From: CAVYUC01 sp963816685
Lineage (GTDB): Bacteria > Bacteroidota > Bacteroidia > Bacteroidales > Prolixibacteraceae
Length of the DNA: 64,000 nucleotides
NCBI GenBank assembly: GCA_963816685.1
Contig: CAWFMB010000023.1
Coordinates: 1-64,000 of the forward strand
Reading direction: 5' to 3'
Position 1 is the first letter of the stretch, and the number at the start of each line of letters is the position of its first letter. A program made the translations under genes and the position numbers. Of this stretch, positions 27,754-36,272 are shown in pieces. The notes beneath the pieces are model-generated. The model was not told the origin of the DNA, ran no database searches, and saw nothing but the letters and a program-made list of their open reading frames with translations.

Positions 27754-29946
27754 ATGAAGCAAAAAAGTTCAATGAAATTTCTGGTTGTAATTACGGTAAT
27801 GGTAACTGTTTTTCGTTTCATTGGCAAAGCAGACGAACGCCCGTTAATATTCCCGATTCCGCAACAAATGAAAATCACAGGCGAAATATTTAATCCGGAT
27901 GAAAACATGCTGATTATTGTTCCGCCGAAAGCAAGTGAAAATGACATTATTCTTGCACGGGCTCTCGTATGCGAATTAAGCGATAAATATGGTATTGCCA
28001 TTAAAATGGAAGAGCTTTCCGAAATTCCTTCCAACCGGAAAGTCATTCTGATGGGACGTTTCGATAATCCACTGGTCAGCCGGTACTGTTCACAAAATAA
28101 CCTGGATATAAACGAGAAAAATCCAGGCTCTGAGGGATATTTTATGGAGGTAAATTCGAATAAAATTGTAATTGCAGGAAGCGACGATGCAGGTGCTTTT
28201 TATGGACTGCAGAGTTTACGGCAGTTACTTATTTCCGGCAATGGAAAAGAAATACAGGGAGTTATCGTTAAAGACTGGCCTGATTTTCCTTTTCGGGGAA
28301 TCCGGCTATATGTACCTGGTCCTGAAAATATAGCGTTTTTTAAACGATTCATGCGCGATTTCATGTCGCTGTACAAATTTAATAAAGTAATAATGGAATT
28401 AAATTGTATGCGGCTTGACAAGCACCCGGAGGTAAATGCAGGCTGGATAGAATTCTCAAAATACATGCAGTACAGCCGTTCAAATTCCACCGAAGGAATT
28501 CATGGAGAAGAAAAAAATTCAAGTCATTACGATGCCGGAGACGGATACATTATTGAAAAGAATGATGTTAAAGCCATCGTGGATTTTGCCAGTGAAAATT
28601 TTCTGGAAGTTATTCCTGAAATACCGTCGCTCACCCATGGTTATTATTTGCTTACAAGGCATCCTGAGCTGGCAGAATATCCGGGCGACAGATGGCCGGA
28701 TACCTATTGTCCGTCCAATCCCAAATCATACGAATTAATGTTTGATGTGTATGATGAATATATCGATGTTATTCAGCCCAAAATGATTCATATCGGGCAT
28801 GACGAATGGTGGGGAGCACCCCTTGGAGTTTGTCCGTTATGCAAGGGGAAAGATTTTTCAGAATTATTTGCCGGTGACGTTAATAAAATTCACAATCATC
28901 TGGCTGCAAAGGGAATAAAAGTAGCTATGTGGGGCGATTATCTGCTGGAGAGTGTACGTGAAAAAGGTCCGCAAAACAGAACTTCGTCCACGGGCATAAT
29001 ATATCAGACCCCGGGGGGAACAAGACCCGAGGTGGTAAGGGAATCCATTCCGAAAGATATTTTAATATTTAACTGGTTTTGGATTGACCAGAGCAAGGAA
29101 ATGGAACTTCAGAATTATGGTTTCAAACAGATATACGGGAATTTCAAACCAAACATCTGCAATTGGGACGAAAGGGTGAAAAAAATTGATTTGGTTGGTG
29201 GAGCTCCCTCATCATGGGCATCAACCAATGAGTTTAATATCGGCAAAGACCTGATTCTGGATTTTCTTGGCTGCGCCAATTTAGTATGGTCAAATCATAC
29301 ACTATCACAAAAAGAACTCGCTTCGATAGTGCCTGAATTAATACCCCAAATCAGGGCGAATTTACATGCCGGCAGGATTCCATCGAAAGATGGAGGGGCA
29401 ATTGAGCCTATCGACATTTCTTCAACCTTTAACACAGCAAAAAATTCAGGTATTTTCAATATCGACTTGAATGCACTAAAAACAGGGGAAGTCCTAAGCA
29501 GGGGAAAAGTTTTTGATTTATGCAACACTATAAAGGAATCAGAAAATTGTGTCACTGCCGTTGGTTCCATCGGAGCAGGTGAAAACCCGTTACCATCAGT
29601 TGCCGAACCGGTACCGGTTAATGAAGATGTGAGCAGCCTTATTTTTTTACATGCCTGCGCTTTGCCTTGCGAAAATCAAAAAGCTTATTTCAACATACCT
29701 GATTTTTTTGATACAGCTGATTTGCTTGGATGGTACGAAATAGTTTATGAGGATGGTTTTAAATCGGTTGTACCCATTCAATATGGTGTTAATATTTTGG
29801 AATGGAATCCTGGGGGAACGGGAAGGTTTGATAAACGGGAAGGAGAAACAGGTTCTCCACAAAACCTGTACAGTTATGAAGCCGACCCTGTAATTTGTTC
29901 TGAACCCGGCGCTAATCCGGTTACTTTTTTGCTTTTGAATGGGTGA
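27754..29946 (+). CDS. GH20-like beta-N-acetylhexosaminidase (paralogue B), frameshifted near the C-terminus
   Basis: A 730-residue reading frame preceded by a good Shine-Dalgarno (TAGGAGAGAG, 6 bp from ATG). It matches paralogue A at 7131 along its length: GH20b-like domain (about 30-170), TIM barrel with HIGHDEW (acid pair D350-E351), and the same C-terminal beta domain. The frame ends in VTFLLLNG, whereas paralogue A continues with an EWVNPRFGK stretch. That continuation is present here one frame over (29931-30122). The run of six T at 29925-29930 would give a continuous protein if it had seven. The lost piece is about 65 residues of the accessory domain, so catalysis may survive. Sequencing error is possible. 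Confidence 0.75.
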   Translation: MKQKSSMKFLVVITVMVTVFRFIGKADERPLIFPIPQQMKITGEIFNPDENMLIIVPPKASENDIILARALVCELSDKYGIAIKMEELSEIPSNRKVILMGRFDNPLVSRYCSQNNLDINEKNPGSEGYFMEVNSNKIVIAGSDDAGAFYGLQSLRQLLISGNGKEIQGVIVKDWPDFPFRGIRLYVPGPENIAFFKRFMRDFMSLYKFNKVIMELNCMRLDKHPEVNAGWIEFSKYMQYSRSNSTEGIHGEEKNSSHYDAGDGYIIEKNDVKAIVDFASENFLEVIPEIPSLTHGYYLLTRHPELAEYPGDRWPDTYCPSNPKSYELMFDVYDEYIDVIQPKMIHIGHDEWWGAPLGVCPLCKGKDFSELFAGDVNKIHNHLAAKGIKVAMWGDYLLESVREKGPQNRTSSTGIIYQTPGGTRPEVVRESIPKDILIFNWFWIDQSKEMELQNYGFKQIYGNFKPNICNWDERVKKIDLVGGAPSSWASTNEFNIGKDLILDFLGCANLVWSNHTLSQKELASIVPELIPQIRANLHAGRIPSKDGGAIEPIDISSTFNTAKNSGIFNIDLNALKTGEVLSRGKVFDLCNTIKESENCVTAVGSIGAGENPLPSVAEPVPVNEDVSSLIFLHACALPCENQKAYFNIPDFFDTADLLGWYEIVYEDGFKSVVPIQYGVNILEWNPGGTGRFDKREGETGSPQNLYSYEADPVICSEPGANPVTFLLLNG

Positions 29947-30122
29947 ATCCCCGGTTTGGCAAGAAAATAAAAGAAGTTCGTTTAAACGGAACTGTAAATT
30001 ACCAGGCAACTCAAACGGATTATGGGAAACCGGTATTTCAACCAATGAAAAGCAATGCAATAATTTTAGCGGCAATCAGCAAAGTAAAAAAACGGGCAGT
30101 TTATACCCCGGAATCCCGGTAA
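29931..30122 (+). pseudogene. Out-of-frame 3' end of GH20-like paralogue B
   Basis: Reading from 29931 gives AFEWVNPRFGKKIKEV, then FQPMKSNAIILAAISK, and a TAA at 30120-30122. These match the end of paralogue A (EWVNPRFGKVIKEV and KPMKSNAFFLAALSK) in order and spacing. The segment is therefore the displaced C-terminus of the gene at 27754, separated from it by a one-base deficit in the T run at 29925-29930. Confidence 0.8.
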
Positions 30123-30277
30123 TTATAAAACACACGCTGGATTTATATACTCAACCGGATCTGTTTTTAAGCCTGAAACTACTTTGTTTCCATTGCTGCA
30201 AATCAAGTGGTGAAACCAAAAAGGTCGGGTTATCCATTTTGAATCCATATTCTATTCTTAAACATTCGTGTCCGGTT

Positions 30278-30367
30278 AAAACTTTCAAATTTGGGCTATG
30301 AGCCCTTATTATATCAGGCTTTCAGTAAGCCCGGGATTAATAATGGCACTGGATCTCCCGGACTTAT
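30278..30367 (+). repeat. REP-like intergenic element, copy B
   Basis: About 90 bases align with the reverse complement of 27612-27717 at roughly three of four positions, including GGCTTTCA, CCCGGGA, TAAT, ATGGCA and GACTT in order. Copy B lacks one arm of the CCCGGG hairpin seen in copy A and carries a small GGGCT/AGCCC stem at 30293-30305. It starts about 155 bp after the end of the GH20-like paralogue B. Confidence 0.55.
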
Positions 30368-30670
30368 AACTCCATCTTATTGAACATCAATTCGTCTATT
30401 TTCATTCCTTGCCGGCCTAACCCAGGTTTTTATTTTTCACCAGACAACAGTGATCCTTAAACTTAATTTCCAAAACCATTATGCCGTGCTGCAAGTGATT
30501 TTTTTTTGTGTGTACATTTTAATCTTTTTTCTATTCCTCTGCCTGCAGGCATCTCCCTTCTTGAGGGAAGAATTGTCAAAACGAATTTAGTTGTAAAGTA
30601 AAATATTTAATACATTTTTTTATGGATAAGAGATATCTCCTGCTTTCCTACTACGGACTAAATTTGTATT

Positions 30671-30736
30671 AAATTCGGACTAAATTCGCATTAAATTCGC
30701 GAAATCGCGAATTTAATGCGAATTTAATGCGAATTT
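30671..30736. repeat. Long palindrome built from tandem 11-bp units
   Basis: Left arm 30681-30702 and right arm 30705-30726 are perfect 22-nt inverted repeats around AA (30703-30704). An outer 10-nt pair (30671-30680 with 30727-30736) adds 8 of 10 matches. Each arm is itself a direct repeat of TAAATTCGCAT-like 11-mers: three in the left arm (last bases GAC, CAT, CGA), three inverted in the right, with a further diverged TAAATTTGTAT unit just left at 30659. The centre TCGCGA-type core is flanked symmetrically. The 11-bp period is close to one helical turn, as in arrays of protein sites; the RNA would form a very stable hairpin. Confidence 0.85.
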
Positions 30737-31064
30737 GAACCGGGTTTAATATGGGTTTATTTTGTCTTTATCTTATATTCAACATCCTGCAGAAAGTTAA
30801 TGGAAGGTTTTGGTTGGATTCTTCATCCTTCTTTTTCCTGTTTTTTGCTTTTTTGCGGTGCTTTTATTTAACTCATTGAAATTCAATGATGTATTTTATG
30901 AACCATGATTTTCCATTTTTGATGGCTGTTTCTTACCGAAGGTAATCTTCAAACTTATCAGAAGGAAATTCTTTTTTATGAGGTATTTTATTCAGTTGAT
31001 CTGTCCATAAAACAAGCTTTTTCAACCCTTTAATAAAACGAACAGATATCTAAATAAACCAATT

Positions 31065-32384
31065 ATGGAAAAACAAGTTAAAACAAAAGCTGATTTTCGT
31101 TATGATACGGGTGAGGCAAAAGTTCCGTGGGCAGCCATCGGGGAAAATGTAAATATCGAAGATATTGAATCAATCATTCGGTTTTTGATACCTGCCGGCG
31201 ATGATAATATATTATACGAAGCACAGGTTTCAAGGGTATTGACTGAAATCCGGGACCTGGTTAAAAAGGGGCGCTATTCGTCTAAATTGTCGCTGGGAGA
31301 TCAGGTAAAAAATCTGGAAGCAGCAATTCAAATATTTCTAAGGGTAAAATATGCCTGCTTTGTTACAAACGCAACTGCAGGGTTCGAAATCGGGCTGAAA
31401 TTTGCCGGCTTAAAACCCGGGGATGAGGTAATTGCCCCGGCAATAACTTTCCTGTCGACTATCACTTATCCACTTACCATAGGGGCAAAAGTTGTTCTTG
31501 CTGACGTAGATCCGGTTACACTGAATATTGATCCGGAAGATATTGCCCGGAAAATTACGGAAAAAACAAAGGTTATAATGCCCGTGCATCTTGGAGGTTA
31601 TCCCTGTAACATGGAAGCCATCATGAAACTGGCCAAAGAACATGACCTAATGGTGGTGGAAGATGCTGCCCATGCATTTGGAGGCAGTTACAAAGGAAAA
31701 TCAATTGGAACAATCGGTGATTTCGGATCGTTTAGTTTTCACGAGGTAAAAAATATTAATTCACTGGGTGAAGGTGGAGTAGTAGTTACAAATTCTGATT
31801 ATGGAAAAGATTTTGCCAAAAGCAGGTTTGGCGGATTTGACATAGCACATCCTATCGAAAACTGGCTGTACGATGTGGTGGCACTCAAAGGAAAATTCGG
31901 ACATTTTTCCATGGCTGGAAACCATTCTTCCACCGAAATTCAGGCAGCGGTTTTGCTGAACCAGTTGAAAAGGCTTCCGCAAATTATTGAAACAAGGAGA
32001 AGAAATGCCGAATACCTGAACCACAGATTTGAAAACATTCCGGAGATATTACCATGTCCGCTCGACACCAATGACATAAAAGGGACCTACCATCTGTATC
32101 TTTTACAACTCGACTATAAAAACCTGAACGGCGATATTCAGGATTTTAAAGCAAAAATGCAGGAAAAAGGGATTGTCCAGATCCCGCATTTTGCACCGTT
32201 GTACCGGTTTTCTTATTTAAAACAGCTCGGCTATGATACCGGTGCAATGAAAAAAAATTGTCCGAATGCAGAGGAAGCATTCCTGCATAAATTCACACAC
32301 CTTCCGCTTTACCCGCTTTCATCAGAACAGATGGAATATCTGGCCGATGCAATTATTGAAGTGGTTATTGCTATGAAAAAATAA
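31065..32384 (+). CDS. DegT/DnrJ/EryC1/StrS-family PLP aminotransferase
   Basis: A 439-residue cytoplasmic enzyme, slightly long for the family because of an N-terminal extension of about 50 residues. Fold-I PLP markers: FVTNATAGFEIGLK (phosphate-binding region), VVEDAAHAFGG with the Asp contacting the pyridine nitrogen, and SFSFHEVKNINSLGEGG with the Schiff-base Lys. The family transaminates keto sugars or inosose using glutamate or glutamine. First gene of a tightly spaced cluster with a dehydrogenase, deacetylase, NagB-like isomerase and IMPase, pointing to an amino sugar or aminocyclitol. Confidence 0.9.
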   Translation: MEKQVKTKADFRYDTGEAKVPWAAIGENVNIEDIESIIRFLIPAGDDNILYEAQVSRVLTEIRDLVKKGRYSSKLSLGDQVKNLEAAIQIFLRVKYACFVTNATAGFEIGLKFAGLKPGDEVIAPAITFLSTITYPLTIGAKVVLADVDPVTLNIDPEDIARKITEKTKVIMPVHLGGYPCNMEAIMKLAKEHDLMVVEDAAHAFGGSYKGKSIGTIGDFGSFSFHEVKNINSLGEGGVVVTNSDYGKDFAKSRFGGFDIAHPIENWLYDVVALKGKFGHFSMAGNHSSTEIQAAVLLNQLKRLPQIIETRRRNAEYLNHRFENIPEILPCPLDTNDIKGTYHLYLLQLDYKNLNGDIQDFKAKMQEKGIVQIPHFAPLYRFSYLKQLGYDTGAMKKNCPNAEEAFLHKFTHLPLYPLSSEQMEYLADAIIEVVIAMKK

Positions 32385-32470
32385 ATGTTTAGCCGGAAAC
32401 TGTACTATTAAAAGGTTTTGGAAAATAAAGGATATGGATTAATCTGCTTATCGGGAACCTGTTATTTACA

Positions 32471-33409
32471 ATGAAGAAAACCGTTATTTCATGGATATTG
32501 CTTTTTACCTGTAACCTGATGTGGTCGCTTCAGTTCACTTGCATCAAGCTGACACAGGACCAGGTTGGCCCCTATTTTACGGTTTGGGGGCCAATGTTGC
32601 TGGCTACAGTTTTTCTGGCACCATTTGCCGTGAGCGATTTTAAAAAGGGAGGTAAAAAGCTGAAGGACATCGTCGTATTTATACAACTTGCATTACTTGG
32701 AGTATTTCCCGCACAGGTATTAATTACATGGGGTACGCAATATTCACTTGCCAGTAATGCAGCAATTTTAACGCTTTGTTTACCGGTGGTCACAGCTGTG
32801 TTTGCTTTCCTGTTGTTAAAGGAAAAGATGAATTTAACAAGATGGTTAAGCTTTATTGTTGCAATAATTGGAGTGTTGCTGATTTCAACAGGCGATATAA
32901 AACAACTGGATTTCAGTTCGAAATATGCCATCGGCAACCTGCTGATATTTCTGGCAATCGTTGGTAATGCCTATTACAATACAGGCATAAAAAAAATAGC
33001 CGCCGGTTATTCCGAAATGGAGTTGCTGTTTTTTACATATATGGTCATGATTGTTTTGCTTACCCCACTGGTTTTGTATTACGAACCGGATATTTTCGCA
33101 CGTATTCCGTATTTTACAACACAAACCTGGACGGGAATGATATTATTGACAGTTTTTCATAATTTTCTTTCGATGATATTGTTTTTCCGGGCATTAAAAG
33201 TACTGGATGCAATACAAGTTGCTTTGTCCAATTATCTTATCGCATTTTTTGGACTTCCGATTGCGGCGATTTGGCTTGGTGAAACCCTTAACAGTATGGC
33301 CATTGCCGGTGGATTGCTGGTTTTTGTTTCAACAATTATTATAACTGTGGTGGATTACAGGATGGGCCGTTCAACTGCTAAAAAACTGGCCGGGAAATAT
33401 ATTGAATAA
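32471..33409 (+). CDS. EamA/DMT-family transporter
   Basis: A 312-residue protein with about ten hydrophobic helices arranged as two EamA repeats (first ending near residue 140, second from about 160). Typical elements include SNAAILTLCLPVVTAVFAFL with LLKEK after it in the first half and an IWLGE motif in the second. DMT members export or import small metabolites. Its place between the aminotransferase and the dehydrogenase suggests movement of the pathway's amino sugar or of a related substrate; direction cannot be read. Confidence 0.85.
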   Translation: MKKTVISWILLFTCNLMWSLQFTCIKLTQDQVGPYFTVWGPMLLATVFLAPFAVSDFKKGGKKLKDIVVFIQLALLGVFPAQVLITWGTQYSLASNAAILTLCLPVVTAVFAFLLLKEKMNLTRWLSFIVAIIGVLLISTGDIKQLDFSSKYAIGNLLIFLAIVGNAYYNTGIKKIAAGYSEMELLFFTYMVMIVLLTPLVLYYEPDIFARIPYFTTQTWTGMILLTVFHNFLSMILFFRALKVLDAIQVALSNYLIAFFGLPIAAIWLGETLNSMAIAGGLLVFVSTIIITVVDYRMGRSTAKKLAGKYIE

Positions 33410-33420
33410 ATCATGTAACT

Positions 33421-34461
33421 ATGAATGAAATAATTAAATGGGGAGTTATTGGTTCGGGTGGAATTGCCCGCAGACGAACCATCCCTGAAGGAATTTTAAA
33501 AGCAAAACATGCCGGATTGGTTGCAGTTTATGATATTGATCCGGAGGCCAATATTGCTGTAGCCCTCGGGTTTGGTGCAAAAGCAGCCGGAAGTATTGAA
33601 GAATTGCTCAGCCTGGATATTGATGCGGTTTATGTGGCATCGCCGGCAAACTGCCATTATGAGCACGTGATGAAATGTGCAAAGGCAAAAAAACATGTTC
33701 TGTGTGAAAAACCGCTTGGACTGAACCTGGATGAAGCAAAAGAAATGATTCACATCTGCAAAAAAGAAGGAGTTTATTTGGGAACGGGTTTAATGATGCG
33801 GTTTTCGTCACAACATCAGACAGCATTGGAAATTATCAGCAAGGGCAAACTTGGAAAACCTGTATTTGGAAGGGCTCAGTTATCCTGCTGGTATCCGCCA
33901 ATCGAAGGTGCCTGGAGACAACAACCGGAAACAGGCGGAGGAGGTTCACTTATGGATATGGGTAGTCACTGCATCGATTTGCTGGAAATGTTTTTTGGGC
34001 GGATTAAACGGGTAAGTTGCTTCATCCATACCAATGTTCACAGCTATACCTCAGAAGACAGTGCGGTAGCCTCTCTTTTTTTTGAAAATGGTGCTATGGC
34101 CGTTGTTGATACTTTTTTCTGTATTCGGGATAACAGCAGTAAAAATGTACTTGAACTGTATGGTTCCAATGGAAGTATACTGGCAAAGGGTACAATCGGA
34201 CAGGAAGCTTCGGGGGAGATGATTGCTTACCTCGAAAAAAATATAAACGGTTATAATTCACAACAGGAAAGAGATCCGGCTGAAGGTCAGCCCATAAATC
34301 CGGAACCCGTTAATACTTATCTGGCAGAAATAGAAGAATTCAGCCAGGCAGTGCGGGAAAACAGGGAACCATCAAATTCTGCTGCTTTGGGGCTCAGAAA
34401 CCTGGAAGTTTTATCGGCTTGTTATCAATCCGCCAGGTCAGGAAAAGTAATTGAGGTTTAA
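33421..34461 (+). CDS. Gfo/Idh/MocA-family NAD(P)-dependent oxidoreductase
   Basis: A 346-residue enzyme. N-terminal Rossmann fold with WGVIGSGGIARRR, then VYVASPANCHYEH and the conserved CEKPLGLNLDEA with the catalytic-region Lys. The C-terminal alpha/beta domain includes GGGGSLMDMGSHCIDLLEMF with the usual D and H of the active site. These enzymes oxidise or reduce a hydroxyl or keto group on sugars and inositols. Starts 11 bp after the transporter gene. In this setting it could make the keto substrate for the DegT aminotransferase. Confidence 0.9.
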   Translation: MNEIIKWGVIGSGGIARRRTIPEGILKAKHAGLVAVYDIDPEANIAVALGFGAKAAGSIEELLSLDIDAVYVASPANCHYEHVMKCAKAKKHVLCEKPLGLNLDEAKEMIHICKKEGVYLGTGLMMRFSSQHQTALEIISKGKLGKPVFGRAQLSCWYPPIEGAWRQQPETGGGGSLMDMGSHCIDLLEMFFGRIKRVSCFIHTNVHSYTSEDSAVASLFFENGAMAVVDTFFCIRDNSSKNVLELYGSNGSILAKGTIGQEASGEMIAYLEKNINGYNSQQERDPAEGQPINPEPVNTYLAEIEEFSQAVRENREPSNSAALGLRNLEVLSACYQSARSGKVIEV

Positions 34462-34475
34462 TTCAAAATTTGGAA

Positions 34476-35234
34476 ATGAAAAGAAATATACTGGGAATTT
34501 TTGCCCATCCCGATGATGCTGAGATTGTTTGTGCCGGTACCCTTTCCATGTTAAAAGAAGCAGGTTATGCAATTCATATCGCCACAATGACACCGGGTGA
34601 TAAAGGTTCTGCTGAGTTAACGCGCGATGCAATTGGTACTATACGAAAAGCAGAGGCTGCCGAATCTGTAAAATTGCTGGATGGAACATATCACTGTCTT
34701 CATTTCGAAGATGCCTACATTTTATACACCCGCGATGTAATAAACAAAACAACAGCTTTGATTCGGAAAGTTAAACCTTTAATTGTATTTACCGCCAGTC
34801 CTGCGGATTACATGGTCGATCACGAAATGACAAGCAGGATAGTCCAAACTGCCTGTTTTTGTGCCGGAATTAAAAATATGGAAGCGGAGGGAATACCTTT
34901 TGAGACGGTTCCCCATTTGTATTACTGCGATCCGCTGGATGGGAAAGACAAACTTGGAAATCCGGTTACTCCGACCTTTTATGTAGATATTTCGAAGGAG
35001 ATGGATACAAAGGAAAAAATGCTTTCCTGTCATAAAAGTCAGCGTGACTGGCTGATGAAACACCATAAAATGGATGAATACATTCTCTCGATGAAGCGGT
35101 TTGGTGAAAAAAGGGGAAAGGAAGCAGGGGTAGATTATGCCGAAGGATACAGGCAACACCTTGGGCATGGCTATCCTCAAAATAATATCCTGAAGGAAAT
35201 TCTTTTCAATGCAGCAATAAAATTAACAGAATAA
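34476..35234 (+). CDS. PIG-L family deacetylase (LmbE-like)
   Basis: A 252-residue protein. An in-frame TTG at 34470 is possible, but the ATG at 34476 is preferred. Zinc-site motif FAHPDDAE (H11, D13, D14) near the N-terminus and DHEMTSR further on mark the LmbE/PIG-L fold. Members remove acetyl from GlcNAc-containing conjugates (mycothiol and bacillithiol pathways, GPI anchors, diacetylchitobiose). No signal peptide, so cytoplasmic. Next to a NagB-like gene, which suggests deacetylation followed by deamination/isomerisation of an N-acetyl amino sugar. Confidence 0.88.
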   Translation: MKRNILGIFAHPDDAEIVCAGTLSMLKEAGYAIHIATMTPGDKGSAELTRDAIGTIRKAEAAESVKLLDGTYHCLHFEDAYILYTRDVINKTTALIRKVKPLIVFTASPADYMVDHEMTSRIVQTACFCAGIKNMEAEGIPFETVPHLYYCDPLDGKDKLGNPVTPTFYVDISKEMDTKEKMLSCHKSQRDWLMKHHKMDEYILSMKRFGEKRGKEAGVDYAEGYRQHLGHGYPQNNILKEILFNAAIKLTE

Positions 35235-35261
35235 AAACTTCAACGAATAAAAATAAATAAA

Positions 35262-36194
35262 ATGGCACGAAAATTAAGTATGCTGGCACCCGACTGGTGG
35301 GATTTTACCACGCTCGATGATGAATTGCTGAACGATGCCGCACAATTGACACCAGATGATATGCTGGAACTTTCGCGAGACGGCTTTAGAGTAGTTTTTT
35401 ACGATACACTTGAAGATTTTTACCTGGCAGAGGCGCTGGAATATATAACGGCCTGGAAACAATCGACAGCTGATAATCCGGTCGGAGTCTGCGGGCCAAT
35501 CGGCCCAACCGAACAGCTTCCGTTAGTGGCACGCCTGGTAAACGAGTTGCAGCTGGATTTATCGAATGCCCATTTCTGGGGAATGGATGAATGGGTGATT
35601 GATGGCAAGGAAGTGGATGTTACACACCCGCTCTCTTTTGAAAAAGCGGACAGGGAACTGTGCTTTAACCGGATAGATAAGAAATGGAGGATGCCCGATT
35701 CGAACCTTCATTTTCCAAAAACAGATACAAAAAGTTACACCGATAGCTGGGAAAACGGCATTCGCTGTGCGGTAATGCAGGGTGGACAGGGCGACACCAA
35801 GCACTGGGCATTTAATGATCCGGTTAAACGTGAAGGAAAATACACAGATACACCACCTTCGCCGGAAGAATTTAAAAAATTGTCTACGCGGATTGTGGAT
35901 TTGCACCCTATAACCTGTATGCAAAATGCAAGAACAAGTGCAGGAGGGGTGGTAACCGGTATTCCGCGGCAAGCGCTCACAGTAGGTCCTGTGCAAACCT
36001 GGAAAGCAGAAAAAGTTTCCATCTGGCAGGCAGGTATGCATGATAATCCTTTCGGCCAGCGACTGACTGCTTTAATGATCGGCAAAAAAATTATGGATAG
36101 TTCTGTTCCAATGTCCCTGCTGGCCGATCATCCCAATGTTCAGTTTAATTATTTCCGCGGTGGCATTGGCGCATGTGAGACTGAGATGCATTAA
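35262..36194 (+). CDS. NagB-like glucosamine-6-phosphate isomerase/deaminase family protein
   Basis: A 310-residue protein of the NagB/RpiA/sugar-isomerase class: VGVCGPIGPTEQLPLVARL (phosphate-binding loop region) and FWGMDEWV, corresponding to the DEY/DEW catalytic block. The N-terminal MARKLSMLAPDWWDFTTLDD and later AFNDPVKREGKY segments are typical of the longer Bacteroidota branch and not of E. coli NagB, so the exact substrate may differ. It would convert an amino-sugar phosphate into a keto sugar phosphate plus ammonia. 27 bp after the deacetylase gene. Confidence 0.8.
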   Translation: MARKLSMLAPDWWDFTTLDDELLNDAAQLTPDDMLELSRDGFRVVFYDTLEDFYLAEALEYITAWKQSTADNPVGVCGPIGPTEQLPLVARLVNELQLDLSNAHFWGMDEWVIDGKEVDVTHPLSFEKADRELCFNRIDKKWRMPDSNLHFPKTDTKSYTDSWENGIRCAVMQGGQGDTKHWAFNDPVKREGKYTDTPPSPEEFKKLSTRIVDLHPITCMQNARTSAGGVVTGIPRQALTVGPVQTWKAEKVSIWQAGMHDNPFGQRLTALMIGKKIMDSSVPMSLLADHPNVQFNYFRGGIGACETEMH

Positions 36195-36272
36195 ATTACA
36201 AAGTCACTCATGGGAATCGAATGCTGAAAGTTAAATTTAAAGCATCAATTATTAAAACCATTAAGGCAAAAA

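Larger units (their letters stand above)
30123..31064. other. 940-bp intergenic region rich in inverted repeats, no gene
   Basis: No convincing coding frame on either strand. It holds repeat copy B (30278-30367), a perfect 12-bp palindrome TGCCTGCAGGCA (30540-30551) followed at once by a small hairpin (TCCCT, loop TCTTG, AGGGA), and the palindromic 11-bp array at 30671-30736. The last 330 bp are AT-rich and should contain the promoter of the DegT operon, though I found no clean TTG/TAnnTTTG pair. It separates the PUL-like enzymes from the amino-sugar cluster and looks like a landing area for non-coding repeats. Confidence 0.6.

Noticed and set aside
29939..30301. 120-codon frame after GH20-like paralogue B
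   Set aside because: It is out of register with the conserved C-terminus found at 29931-30122 and runs into a non-coding repeat.
30671..30736. CRISPR array
   Set aside because: Units are 11 bp with no spacers and are arranged as a palindrome.
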